Positions 1-11,990 of a stretch of DNA of 64,000 bases are shown piece after piece. The notes below the pieces were generated by a model that saw only the letters and a program-made list of their open reading frames with translations, did no database searches and was not told where the DNA came from. A program made the position numbers and the translations under genes. The stretch's first letter is position 1, and each line of letters starts with the position of its first letter. Source of the stretch: Blasia pusilla (lineage: Eukaryota > Marchantiophyta > Marchantiopsida > Blasiales); the NCBI GenBank assembly GCA_050084515.1, contig CM114272.1:40486001-40550000 (forward strand). The letters run 5' to 3'.

Positions 1-1832
1 TGCCAAGTGTAAGGAGGAGAGGAAATTGCAAAATGAAGGGGCACTGTCCAATAAAAATATAGATTATATACATTTCGTGCCCTTGGCAACAAAAAGAGTT
101 ATTGTATTTCCACGTTTACTTATTAAACCTATCCAAAGCCTTCTTTTTATTCATCCCTTCTTGAGTTGCATTAGAGGTTCTGCGTTTCCTAGGATCGCGA
201 TGATGTATGGTTGCTCTCACCTAATCAGAAAATTGTAGTAGGAATAATTAATTAGGAACATAACGATTGAAATGCCTCGGTCTATTTCTTCTTCTTGTAT
301 ACAAGCTTCTATCTACATGAGGTACAATCCTACTATCAAACAACCATTGGCATATTCTAGTTGTTTTGATTCCTCAAATAGAACTCTTACACTAGAGAGA
401 TCATGTTGAGTCATGAGTCAACTACTCCAACAGTCATCCTAAGTTGATCTTGGTATGTCACAATGTGGCTTTTGTCTATTGGGTGATATGGTGGTCATTG
501 ATCCAACACATTCTAACGTGGTATGTCGGGTTGCACATACTCAACGTATTCCTATCAAAGTAGCAACAAGAATTAAGAAGTTTAATTATATGGTGAAACA
601 TGGGATCCATTCATTTATTCTTTTTGCAATGGAAGTTTTTTGGGCACTCACATGCATTTTTTAATAGTTCAATGAAACTGTGTGTGAAATTATGTGTTCA
701 CCATTATGTCATGATTCATCAACTCGTCGCTTCTCATAGTCCTCTCTCCATGGTCACTACTCATTTTCATTAATTCATTTCAGCGGCATTACAACATCCA
801 AGAGTATTGGAATTAATACAAGTTGAAGTGATTAGTAGTCACTCACCTAGTTTTCCATTCAAGTTTGACCAACCACTAATGTTGGATTTGTTCAAACTAT
901 TAATTATGTAATTAATTGAGATAATTTTTATTTTCCTTCAATGTTCTTTTCACAGTTCATTTTGATAGAACTTTTATGTTCCTTTCTATTTTTTTTTCCT
1001 CCCAATCTTGGGATGTTACCCCCCCTCCTTACCATCTTTGGAAATATTATCTTGAGAGAGATGGATTTTGCAATCTTAGAACATGGCCTCATACGTTTAT
1101 TCCCGTCATCATCCTCTTTGAAATTTCCTTCTAAGAATGCAGTCTTAGAAAATCGCGTGAGATGTCATTTCCCGTCTTGATCCTCTTTCAAAAATTCCTT
1201 CTAAGAAGGAAGGGGAACTCGCAGTTATAAGCAAGGAATAACTGTAATTCCCAGGATTGCCTCTCGGCATTCCAGAATTGCAATTTCTGGAAAATGGCGT
1301 GACGGTGAATAACAGGTCAACCAATAATAAATAGCTTGAACCAAGCTTTCATTAGAGTTGGTGGGTTAACCTAAACTCGCCAACTCTTAAGAGGGAAAAA
1401 CGGAAATTTGGATAACGGGTTCAGGATAGACAGTCCACTGCAACTCGAGACTCAATTCTAGATCCCAAAACCTTCAAGAACCATTTAGAGACCATCTCCG
1501 GATGGGCGGATGGGGAAAGGTGATTTGGATTCAACCTTGCAAGAACCTGATCAGTTTCATATCTGATAACCTCACATTTGTAAGACAGTTCGTATCGAAT
1601 TGGCCAAATTCCTACTTGCCGGGCAAATACGAATAAATGCTCTGGTCAAGATGTGAAGCACATACCCAATGAAACTGCATCCTCCAGATCGATTCATGCA
1701 AATCCTTTACTTGGGCCCGAAAGTCAAAATGGGATGGACAGCGTTCAGTGAGTTCTAAAATTTCGGTGCCAGAAGAATTCCTGGCAGTACCCTTGATTGA
1801 GTTGAACGAGTTTCGTGGTTTCCAGTCACCAC
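1..1832. other. Intergenic, no gene recognised
   Basis: AT-rich sequence with only short, unrelated open frames. I see no conserved protein, RNA gene or repeat family. It lies downstream of the 3' end of the minus-strand SAE2 gene. Confidence 0.5.
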
Positions 1833-2018
1833 GTCTGATTTAGTGACTTCAGATCTTGCCTATCTGTGGAACAGGACTGAAGCAAACTGACGTGTTAGGT
1901 CTTCACGTCAGATTGTCACGATTTAGTCTGATTTAGTGACTTCAGATCTTGCCTATCTGTGGAACAGGACTGAAGCAAACTGACGTGTTAGGTCTTCACG
2001 TCAGATTGTCACGATTTA
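1833..2018. repeat. 93-bp tandem duplication (2 copies)
   Basis: Positions 1833-1925 and 1926-2018 are essentially identical direct copies beginning GTCTGATTTAGTGACTTCAG. The pair lies about 100 bp beyond the stop codon of SAE2, so it may fall in its 3' UTR or terminator region. The near identity suggests a recent duplication. Confidence 0.9.
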
Positions 2019-2124
2019 GGGGCATTACCTGACGGGGGACCCACGACAAACCAATGACCCTTCTCAAGTTGGGTCAATCCACAAATGAAATTACACTTCG
2101 TATTTGTGATTGACTAGATATTAC

Positions 2125-5100
2125 TCAGTTCTCATGCTCCAAGACTTTCGCTTTCTTTGGGGTTACTTCTTTTGCGTCTTGCAAGTCTTCTCCATACTTC
2201 CTTTTTGTGCCTAAAGCACTACCTTCTTCGATTCTTATCACATCCTCATCATCATGCGAAGATGCTTCTAGTGCTGTAGAACTCTTCACCACATTCACAG
2301 ATTCTAAGGGCGACTCTAGTACACCTTTATCAAACCTGTTTGTCGTATCTGAACTGTTTGCATTCTCTTTTCCGTTGGAGTCCTCGGATGTTTTGACAGC
2401 TGAAGAAGTAATGAGCACCTTCTGAGATTCTGATGGAACATCTTGCACATCTTCCTCAAACTTCCTCTTTGGAACTATACCACTGACTTGATCGATCATT
2501 ATTGAGTCCTTATCATCAAGAGATGTAGAAACTTTGACCCCCTTATCAGATTCCAAGGGAGACTCTGCATTCACAGATGCAGGTACTATTCCACCAAGAA
2601 CCATGCCATCAGCTTCTTCTTCACTAAAAGTCTCCCTGAAAACAAACCAGAAGCAATTTTAGCAAAAACAGATTGGAATGAAGGGAACTAAGCCAAACTC
2701 CACCCCCCTAACAATCACAATTGTAAGCTTCAACAGAATTCCACCACTATGCAAAGACCTTAGAAAACAAGGCATGTGCGATTCTTCTACAGAAGTTTGC
2801 CTACGATTCCCCAAAGATGTTCACATACACACCTGTGTTTCACTTGAAGGCTACACTTAAATTCTTGTTGAAGATCCTCTACTGAGAGAACCGTTCCATT
2901 TGTAATGGGATCTGGAAATAAATCAAGTTTCTGCAATGATCCAAGAAAGTAGTTATTTTTTGGACAAGCTAAGCTCTACACATCTTGCAAGCCAATGGTT
3001 GAAGTCTTCATAACAAGTTCACATTTATGAACTGACTAGAATATAACACCCCACGGCATTTTCTTCTCCTACAGTTGATTAAATAGTCACTATACTCTGT
3101 TCATCTTTCTACTGCTCTCCAGAGTTCAAAACTTGAGACAAGACTTCAAGAATCTTGACTGAGACTGGTGATAATCGAGCAGAACCTCAAGCAACTTTTT
3201 TCTTCACCCCAGCTCACATCATGATACACTAATTCTCCCAAACTCATGTCCACATAATTCCTTCCCTCAACAAGCATGCTCAGCTCTTCACACTGTAGAA
3301 CAGTCAATTGTTGCGAGGCTAACCTTGTCCAAATTTGCTGTGAAGTGGGCAACCATGTCTGATTCTAAGTCATCCCCAGATTCGTACAGTACACTAGAAT
3401 TTTGCATGATTATAGGATAATTTGCACCAAGTTTGTTTCTAACGATCTTCTCAACAACATCCCTCAAGGTAGCAGTTGACGTGTTCACCTCCAACACGAG
3501 TGGTGTCTGCAGAAATCCAGAAAAACTGGCCATGTAAGATTCACCGGAACAATGCAAAGGCTCTCTCTACAGCCATAACTCTACCCAAAAGTAATGACCT
3601 TGCTAAGTCAAAAGAATTCCAGCTATCAAAAATGAAAATTGATCAAGCAACTAGAAAAAAAGAACCTCTAAGACTGAGGCTTTTCCCACTCATGGACTAA
3701 TTCAAGACTACCACAAGTGACATCCCTGGCTAGATCGAGACAGATAGCTGGCTGGAAGTCTGGCTTTAGTGGAGGTGTCACAGTTACCTTAGAACACACA
3801 TAGCAGTTGGGATTGGGTAGATCTGACTCTACTGGCATGAGCAGCAGGTTCTTAGATGGATGTTCAAGGCAGTAGGTCATTCTGCATTCAATAAAAGTCA
3901 ACGTCTTTTAGTGAGGAACATCCTTGCTTGCAACTTGAAATCATCACAGGTGCACAAAGTCTGTAGATCTTGAATTTAGATGTATAGCAGGCTCGATGAA
4001 CCATCTGCTCATGATCAAACAACCCAACTCAAGCCATAGCTTACTTGTAATCTTAGATCTAAAATTTTGAGACCTGGAGGTTTTTCAGGGTCGATGTCAA
4101 GTTCTTCAGATCATAGTTAGCCTTTGTTTGCAAGACAATAATCTCACATACTATGCTACTTCAAAAGTGGACAACACTATTCATTATTCTTGATCCTTAA
4201 AAAGGCACACATAAAACTACACGTGCTAGGAAGGTCAAAGACGGGAAAGGATGAGATGTACACAAAGCTTGGGAGCAGTAAGAAAATAAAACAGGCGCAG
4301 AGCAATGTTCTGAAGAGCTGTCCAAAACCCTTCTGATTGGAATAAATTGGACACAACCGTCCCTGGTAGATACTTTAAATTGGTTGGCAAGCAAGTGACG
4401 CCATTACTCATCTGCTAGTGACATTCAATTCCATTGACACTTCTTATCTGGAAATCCCCTGGAAGTTTTGTCCGGTCCAAATTGTATGAGAAACTGGCCT
4501 GCTTACCGGCAAGAATCCAAGTCTTTCTTCAAAACCTTCATGGCTTCCAGCACTATGAGCCCTGAAATGATGGCATTTGTTGTTGCTATTGCATGTATTA
4601 TATTTCCGGCAATGCCCTTAGCATCGAATAGACTCAGCATAGATATTCCAAATGAGTGTGCACGCAAGTTTGCAGCTGCAGTTACGAACTCCACAGATAA
4701 GTGATCATCCTTGTCAAAAGTCAACCTTCCAATTTCCTGCAGATTCAAGCAGACCATAATCAATAAGTACCAACTCATAGCAACCAAGGCATCAAATGCT
4801 TGAAATTATACTTTTGACTTTGTTCATGAAAGAATCACAACACTTCAGGCACATATGATTCCACTGCTGAGAAAGTTACACCTGCGTCCTATCCATGAGA
4901 AATAATCTAACACAGAAACTTACATGGCTTCTTTTGTCGAGGAAGAGGTGCACACATTCCAAAAAGACTCTTGCATTATCTTTCACATTCCAGGTTTCTT
5001 GAGGGTTCCTCAGCCCCAGATACCCCATGACTGACTTAGAACTTACTTCATTCATACGCCCATCTTCCAGCGATGCTTCACTTTCTACATGGAGCTCTCC

Positions 5101-6895
5101 CAAGGTGAAGAGATCGGCAAGAAACAAGGGACAAGGTCTTCTTCTCTCTTTCCAGGCATCTTCATTCTTAAGTGCCACTTCGATATTGTGCCCAAAGAGA
5201 CGATCAAACACTCTAGCAGCAAATGTTCTGCTACTTTCACCCTTTTGTAACTCAAAGAAACTTATTTCCTCCTGCTCATGAGAAGCATCTGCTTCAGACG
5301 AGCGCACGTCCAGATCATTGGATAGGGTCTTATCTCCAAACAGCTTTAAGAAAGGAAGGTCTTTCGCCCACACGATGCAGTGGACTGGCTGGAAGAAAAA
5401 TCACTTGTCAGCAGGACCAGTGAACAAGGAGTAAGGAAATACAAATTTAAAAAGGAAGCTGTGGGGAAGAAAATTATGATTCCATCCAACTGCATATGTC
5501 AAATTCTCTGCTGGTCCAGTTTCTTCGTGAGACATTGAGAATGTACAACTCTCCAAGGGCCCTTCAATACACAAGAAGACGTAGGATTGCACAAACCTTT
5601 GAGGGAGTGCTTGTGATAGTGCAAACAGGGTACGTTTTAGGGGCAGGCTTCGGCCGGCACTCATAGCACTCCGTTCTTCCCCTCATGTGGACCGTGACCT
5701 GCCTTGCCCAAGACAACCATCAGACTCTCTGCAGACTGTATTTCGTGGACTCTTATTTTTGAGTTATAAACTGTGATATTAAAAGGCTGCAAACAGAATT
5801 AATGGATACCTGATGAACTTTGATTCACTGCTCACCTACAATCTGATCAGATAGTGGTGGTAGTCTACATACCTGACCCAAGTAACCAGTGGTGCCACTT
5901 TCAACCAACGGCACATCAGCAGCCAAACATAGCCGGTTGACATGGCGTCGGGCATCCAAATTGTCAAGGCCATTCAGCACTAAACTAAATTGCTTGAAGA
6001 AATCCACGTCAAACTGGGAGCTCTTCACATTGGCATGGTGTGCAACTATGTCTACGTCTGGTCTGAACTTGAGTACAGCCTCCCTTGCCACCTGGAGAAG
6101 CATGTTTAATGGTTTTCCAGTGCCTCTACCAATAGACTTGTGAAGGACAACCTCGGACTAGGACAACCACTCAAAGAAGATAAACGTCAAAAGAGCATGG
6201 TTGGCGGTTTCCCAGCGTCTCTACCGACATACTTGTGACTACTAGGACTAGTAGGACTAGGAGCTAGGAGAACCGCACAGAAAGATAGACGCCAACAAAG
6301 CCCATTCTACCAGACATTGCACCACATGCTTTCAAACCTGGAAAGGCAAGCTAAGCTACTAAACGTGAGTACACCTTTTGCAAAGCAATCAGAAATCTTA
6401 CTTGAGCTTTAGACTGTCCGACATGGCGCTTTCGAAACAAAAACTGTCTGTTTAGGTTGCTCACTTCGATCGTGTCCATATCTATCTGCAATAACTCAAG
6501 GGAATGAGAAGGGATCACTTATGAAGTATCTAGTTGGAGCAAGGGAAAACGCCTATCGCTTGAAGCTTTTGAAATTAACCATATTCAGTGTTTAACGTCA
6601 CTTGAACGAACATCCAAACCCTGGCATGAGAGTTTTGTAAGAAGAACCCACCACGTGAATGTGTTTGAAACCTGTCAAGACGAGCGTCTTGAGCAGCTCG
6701 CAACCGATTCCACCCGCTCCCACCATCAGCACCTTCGCGGCCTGACAACAGCAAATCCATGTGGGTCAATAACTGAGACAGCCATCCAGTCACTGCGCGA
6801 GATAAAAGCCGACTTCCAAAGTACAAATTTTGATTGTCTAACGGAGACAAAAGAAAAAATGATGGACTCACGTGAGCAAGTTCTAAGTCAGCCAT
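2125..6895 (-). CDS. SAE2: SUMO-activating enzyme subunit 2 (SAE2/UBA2-like), 11 exons
   Basis: Catalytic subunit of the heterodimeric SUMO E1: it adenylates SUMO, takes it as a thioester and passes it to the E2 (SCE1/UBC9). Exons read on the minus strand: 6895-6872, 6741-6652, 6483-6402, 6091-5873, 5698-5597, 5388-4924, 4736-4507, 3881-3788, 3506-3324, 2930-2833, 2635-2125. All introns are GT-AG, and phases agree except at exon 2/3. The product is about 699 aa. Visible: MADLELAH start; nucleotide-binding [41 protein letters not shown]; zinc CYEC; catalytic Cys (about residue 165) in [23 protein letters not shown]; second zinc pair CYVC; ubiquitin-fold domain ([18 protein letters not shown]); a variable tail with KRK/KKAK nuclear signals. 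Plant SAE2 matches along the whole length. Anomaly: exon 3 is 82 nt, one extra base or two missing, so it does not join exon 2 in frame. Confidence 0.93.
6101..6238. repeat. Partial duplication inside SAE2 intron 3
   Basis: A ~43-bp stretch at 6101-6143 recurs, diverged, at 6196-6238 (95-bp offset). The first copy directly abuts the 5' edge of SAE2 exon 4, so the repeat looks like a copied exon-flanking segment. Confidence 0.6.
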
Positions 6896-7500
6896 AGCCG
6901 AAGTGGGCAAGCAGTCACTGGAAACCAGGTCGTCGACACTCCTCTGCTCTTGTTCTTTCTGTCGTAAAAGTTAAATCGCCCTGCCGCAAGTAGCAAAATC
7001 CTCTGGGAAAGCGCGTCCTTTCACAATTCTTCCTTTCACCTTAACCTGCCCGGCTCTTGCAGAAGTCCCTATTGTGTCCGACCATGCTTTCGACCCAAGC
7101 CAGCAGCACCAAGACACTCCATCCCTGAAATTACAACTCACCCCACTTAATCTTCCCACCATCCCCGCACAGCAAACGCTTCCGCCTCCAACTCATCCAC
7201 TCCCAGTCCGTCCGTCCGCTCGCACTGCAGAAACCCTCCAAACCCGACATCAGCTCCGAAACTATTCGCCTCACGGCACCGTTTGCTCCTCCTTCCCGCC
7301 GTCGCCCTTGGCCTGCGGCTCCCTTCGGACTGCCGCGAAGGTCGTTTCTTTCCGCTAGGATACATACGAAACCCACTCGCCGCGGCCCAGCGTCATTACT
7401 ATTGGGACCCTGCGCAATCCGAAATGACGGTGGCCGGTCCTCTCGCTGCAAACACACAAATCGAGACACCGACCTCCAAGATTGTATAATTTCCATTCGC
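6896..7500 (-). promoter_or_regulatory. CpG-rich 5' flank of SAE2
   Basis: The sequence upstream of the SAE2 ATG becomes markedly rich in C, G and CpG between about 7000 and 7450, unlike the AT-rich flanks. It has no convincing coding content on either strand. The likely content is the 5' UTR and promoter of SAE2. No TATA box or start site can be fixed by eye. Confidence 0.4.
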
Positions 7501-7539
7501 TTCTCCTGCTTTTAGTTGATGCAATTTTTTACTTACGGA

Positions 7540-7797
7540 TACCAATAGGCTTTTGCCCACATGTGAGGTTGTGGAAGACTTTTTAGATGCTCACTTAGTA
7601 ACAGTCATAGTTTCTTAGGAGTTGATATTATTTATGTCGTTAGTGAGTTTAGTCCTAGAAGAAACCCCCTCTTCTTTTTCAAGACGGCTTGTAGCCTTTG
7701 GATACTTACTCTTTGAGTTAATAGGTTTAACCCCCTCTTTTATTTTTCTGATGGGTTTTCCATTATGCATATTTATTGAGGTTTGTCATTCTCTCCT

Positions 7798-7800
<3 letters not shown>
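7540..7800 (+). mobile_element. Degenerate 3' end of the 9-12 kb LINE family
   Basis: This stretch parallels the 3' end of the element ending near 11990. It shares a 'CTCACTTAGTAACAGTCATAG' type segment, then a CCCCCTCTT block, then TGATGGGTTTTCCAT close to the terminus. Only the 3' tail is present, as expected for a 5'-truncated non-LTR insertion. It runs into a (CT)n tract. Confidence 0.6.

Positions 7801-7801
<1 letters not shown>

Positions 7802-7841
<40 letters not shown>
7802..7841. repeat. (CT)20 microsatellite
   Basis: Uninterrupted CT dinucleotide tract directly after the truncated LINE tail. Confidence 0.95.
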
Positions 7842-7842
<1 letters not shown>

Positions 7843-8900
7843 GGCTACGACAGGCACTACTTAATGAGTACAGTCTCTCTCTTTCGCTCGGCCCCGCAAC
7901 TTCCAATCTCCAACAACCTTGTCTCTTTTTTTTCTTTTTTCGTGTGCAGCGTCGCAGACAAGAAGAAAAGCGAACACACAGTGGAGGCGTTCAGAGATAG
8001 CCAGACCACATACTGGTAGTCGACAAACGGAATGAGCTTTGCTTACTCTCTCCTTCCCTGAGCGTTTATTGGGAGGATTTGGAGGAGACGGGAGGGCCCG
8101 GCGGAGCTCTACGGGATGGCGGCGGGGATGGGAAGGAGATTGATGGTGGGATGGAGGATGGAGGGGGGTCGTGTGTTATATCAAAACGGAGATATCGACT
8201 TCCTCTATGTTTTGATGCGTAGCGTCAATTTTCTAGTGAAGTATTTTTCATTTTATTTTGTTTTGTAATTTTTTGTTGTTTTAGGGTTTCTCATGCAGTT
8301 ATTAGGGTCCTCTTTGTTGTCTTGTTTTGTTGTAATGCTTTGAATGTTTCCAATACAACTCATGTTGTTATTCCACACCACCCCTTTCTTCTTCTTTTTT
8401 CTTCTTTTTTCTCTATGTCCTTATCCTGTAGCCACACATGTTCCTCGTTCACGTTTGACCCATCTTTTTCTCCCTTATCCCACTCTATTCCCATCTATTT
8501 TTTCCATCTATTCTTTTTTCATATCACTAGTACCTCCATACTATCTCTATATTATTTGGGGAAGGGGTTGGGCCATATGTCATAGGTGAAGATGGTAGAT
8601 GAGAGTTCATACTAGGGGGAGCATTTCCGTAGACGGGAAGAGAGTCGAATACCATTAGGGCTAGTTCGAATGGGGGTCGTGGGGCGGATTTTGGTGGGGT
8701 TTGTCTCTCGAGTTTGACGGAGGGGGTCATGTTCTCTTCTTGGTGAGAGGTATCCATGCCTTGACCCGCATCGGCCCCTCGCGTAGGGGCTCGTGGGTCG
8801 TCTAGCCGGGATACGAAATGCCCTTGTTGTCTCGAATTCTTCACTCGTTCAAGAATTCGGAACCATTTAGCGGCTAAACATCATGACTTTGATAGATTCG
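7842..8900. other. Unassigned stretch, pyrimidine-rich in part
   Basis: No gene recognised. About 8080-8170 is purine/GC rich, and about 8370-8540 is a C/T-rich tract that creates long spurious open frames. The last few hundred bases before 8900 may be the 5' part of the following LINE, but no conserved ORF1 motif is visible. Confidence 0.4.
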
Positions 8901-11900
8901 GATGGGTGGTTCATCCAGTCGATCATGGATGCTCACCGGTGCTTCATGCATCATCGCCCCCTCCCGAGGCATGGGAGTGGTTGAGGTCCCACCTTGGCAG
9001 CAACACAGGTCTCTTTGAGACCCGTTTTCCCTACGTGAGGTTGTTTCATAGGATCCCCCATGCTATTCGGGATGAGCTTCGCCAGTTTTTCCTTCTTCCC
9101 TTATCTAGGATCACACTTGATCCTATGGATGAGCTCTCGTGGTATCTACTACTTCTCCTTCCACGATGGTGTCTTCGCTATACTCGAGGAGGGAAGGCTG
9201 GCCATAGAGAGGTTGTGGCCCGATTGCGGCACTTCTGAGGAGGTGATTGGGAATCTCTGCAAAGCGAGTTCGTGGCATATGCCAGAGGTAGCACTCCACA
9301 TGGTTTCCCAGCAGACGATCTTATAGCTGCCAGATTGCGACAATGTAGGAGACTTGGGCGAGCCAGGGAGTACTCGCGAGGGGCTCGTGCGCTCGGCCCT
9401 ATAGATATGGCTCCTCCTTCCGCTGTTACCATCGACGCCCTCCGGAGGCTACACCCTCGTCCACTGGTTGACATCCCAGCATTTGTACGTGACTTCCATC
9501 CTGACAAGACCTTATGCCTAGACCCGTCCCTCTTTGCACGAGCACTCGGGCGTTCCCCTAGGATAGCAGCTGGAGGGTTGTCCGGTATGATGTACGAACA
9601 CCTTCATGATTGCTTTTCCTCCGAGGACTCTGCTAGCAGCTTTTCCAAGTTGCTTCAAGTTGCCTCTCATCTAGCTCAAGGGAGAGTGCCAACGGCAATA
9701 GCCGAGGAATTGGGGGCGGGGTGACTTTTGGCGTCATCGAAGGAGGGTGGAGGGATCCGTCCGATTGCCATAGAGGAGTTGCTCTTGCAATTGGTGAGTC
9801 GCACTATCGCTTTGCAGTTCCGTGAGGCTTTCCAGTCACATCTGAGTCTGCACCAGTTCGGAGTTGCCACGCCAGCCGGTTGTGAGGTTGTAGCCTTAGG
9901 TTTGAGGGCTTGTTTTAGATATACATCCTTAGTGGATGGTTCTCCAAGTTGATGTGGAGAACGCCTTTAACTCAGTGTCTCGGGTAGCTATTTTCACGAA
10001 GTTGAGAGACGGAGGGGGTCCCATAGCGAGCCTGATTCCCTTTGTGCATGCTTTTTATGGGGCCCCCTTGGCTCTCTATTTTCACCACGGTAGGTTCGAG
10101 GAGGAGGTCACGGTCTTGGAGTCTGCTACCGGGACGCGCCGGGGTGATCCCTTGGGTGGTGCATTGTTTGCTTTGGCTCATTATCGAGCGGTTCTTTCTA
10201 CGATGGAGGCTTTCCTGGGTTGCATTTTCCCTTTGTTGGCAGATGATATTCATATTGTTGGCCCTGGAGACTTGGTTGTTCCTGCATTTCAGCACTTTTC
10301 AGCAGAGTTGCCACACGTCGGCCTCGCGGTGAAGGTGGGAAAGTGCAAGGCTTCGTCCTCATTAGGCTTGTCAACGGATATTCATTTACCCCACGGTTAT
10401 TTGACACATGCTAGAGGGCTTCGCGTCTTGGGAGTCCCACTCGGGAGCCAGGACTTTGTATCGAGTTTTGTGGCGGTAGCTCATACCGAGGATCTTCTTA
10501 ATGTCGACGATCTCACGAGGATTGGTGACCCTCAAGTAGCTTATGGAATCCTCTCGTCATGTTTTGCCTGTAGACCTGGTTATCTGTGTAGAACCGTGTG
10601 GGCGACTAGCCATATTTCTTCCTTGTATAGATCCCTTGATAGAAAGATTATGCAGGCGTTTGGGGCTCTTCTAGGACCCGGCTCATTAGAGTGCCCCGTG
10701 GGGGAGTTAGCTCATAGACAGGCTTCTTGGCCGACTGCCTTTGGTGGAGTAGGTCTCATAGCGACTAAGTTAGTGGCGTCTTCAGCCTTTTTAGGGAGTT
10801 GGGCCACTATAGCACCCCTCCTTTGCTCCCGATTTTTTGTTAGGGATAGACCGCTACTTTTACAATACGTTTCCCAGGTTGAGGATGGTCTTTTCCCACT
10901 TCAGTATTCACTCACAACTTGTAGAGACTCCCTTCTTGTTGAGGCTAGAGCACTTCTTCCCGCTTTCTCTTCCCTAGTTACCACCGGACAGTATGGGCTC
11001 CAATCTTCTTTGATGGAAGCGCACTTTGATGCATTGTTTAGAGCTACTATGTCGGACGGGAATATCCCCATGGAGGTTCGGGCCCGTATTCGCTCTTGCT
11101 CCGGAAAGGGGGCAACCTCATGGGTGGGGGCTCATCCCCTCATCCCGGCTTTCCGCATCGCACCACTTACCTACACTACAACAATGAGGTTGTGACTGGG
11201 CTTGCCCCAACCAATGGTGGTTGGTTCGACACATTGCGAGTGTCATCGGAGTCTGGATCCACTTGGTGTGCATTTGGCACGGTGTCCAGTTGGGGGTGAG
11301 AGGATAGCCACTCACGATGTTGTGCGGGATATTATGTTTTGTATTGCTCGGGAGAGTGGATTCCATGTACAAAGAGAGAGGCACTACTCAATGCGGGATT
11401 CCCTTATCCGTGTTGATCTCTACATGACGAGGGAGTCTTAGGTGGTGGTAGCGGATGTTGTAGTGACGGATCCTACGCGGGAGGCGGTGCGAGCCCAAGT
11501 GGTAACATAAGGGAGATTGCTACAAGGAGCGGCGGCAGCGGCGGCGGCGGTCAAGAAGACCCACATTTATAGTCGACTTCATGACGGACATCGATTTATC
11601 CCCCTAGCCATTGAGATGTATGGGGCGATGGGGGAGAGGTTTGACTCTTTCCTTACGGATTTTGCCCATCATCTCCAGTCGAGAAATGGGTTGTCCTTAG
11701 CCACTGCGATACTTTATTGTAGGCAACGGGTTTCCATAGCTTTGCAGCGCGCCCAGGCAAATGGGCTTCTGCGGCCGACTAAGGAGGTTGGAGACGCCAA
11801 TGCTAGAGGCCCACTTAGTAGTAGTCATAGTTCTCTATTGTTGGTGATTTTGGTCGTTAGGGGAGAAGGCCCCCTTCTTTCTCCTCGGGGCCGGTTCCGG

Positions 11901-11990
11901 CCTCTTGAGGTCTATTTTTTGGGTCTCCATGCCCCCTCTTTTGTATCGTGATGGGTTTCCCATCCTTTTTCTACATATATATTTTATTTC
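8900..11990 (+). mobile_element. Non-LTR retrotransposon (RT plus restriction-like endonuclease type), decayed
   Basis: The element has RT motifs at 9728-10300 and a Cys/His plus nuclease-like C-terminal region at 11200-11700, then a 3' UTR ending in the TGATGGGTTTCCCATCC block. That terminal block recurs at 7540-7800 and 48240-48480, and the 3' coding end recurs at 47785-48480. There are no LTRs and no apurinic-endonuclease domain in what can be read. The 5' limit is uncertain. The frame is broken several times. Confidence 0.75.
9272..11951 (+). pseudogene. LINE ORF: reverse transcriptase + Zn motif + PD-(D/E)XK-like nuclease, broken
   Basis: The protein would copy element RNA at a nicked target. 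9272-9724: N-terminal RT region. 9728-9952: GGGIRPIAIEELL, then FGVATPAGCE (early RT motifs). 9936-11195: LQVDVENAFNSVSR (motif A with Asp), TGTRRGDPLGGALFALA (motif B), LADDIHIVGP (motif C, the ADD catalytic pair). 11202-11441: HCECHRSLDPLGVHLARC (CxC...HxxxC zinc-binding pattern) followed by IRVDLYM, then VVVADVVVTDPTREAV and KKTH, which fit a restriction-like endonuclease fold. 11517-11951: HRFIPLAIEMYGAMGERF, a motif typical of the end of such proteins. Breaks: TGA at 9722, a frame change near 9940, TGA at 11193, TAG at 11439, TAA at 11508. The family with a C-terminal nuclease (R2/R4/HERO/NeSL-like) is inferred from motifs only. Confidence 0.72.

Noticed and set aside
7776-8019. Ser/Leu repeat proteins at 7.8 kb
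   Set aside because: Translation of the (CT)n microsatellite.
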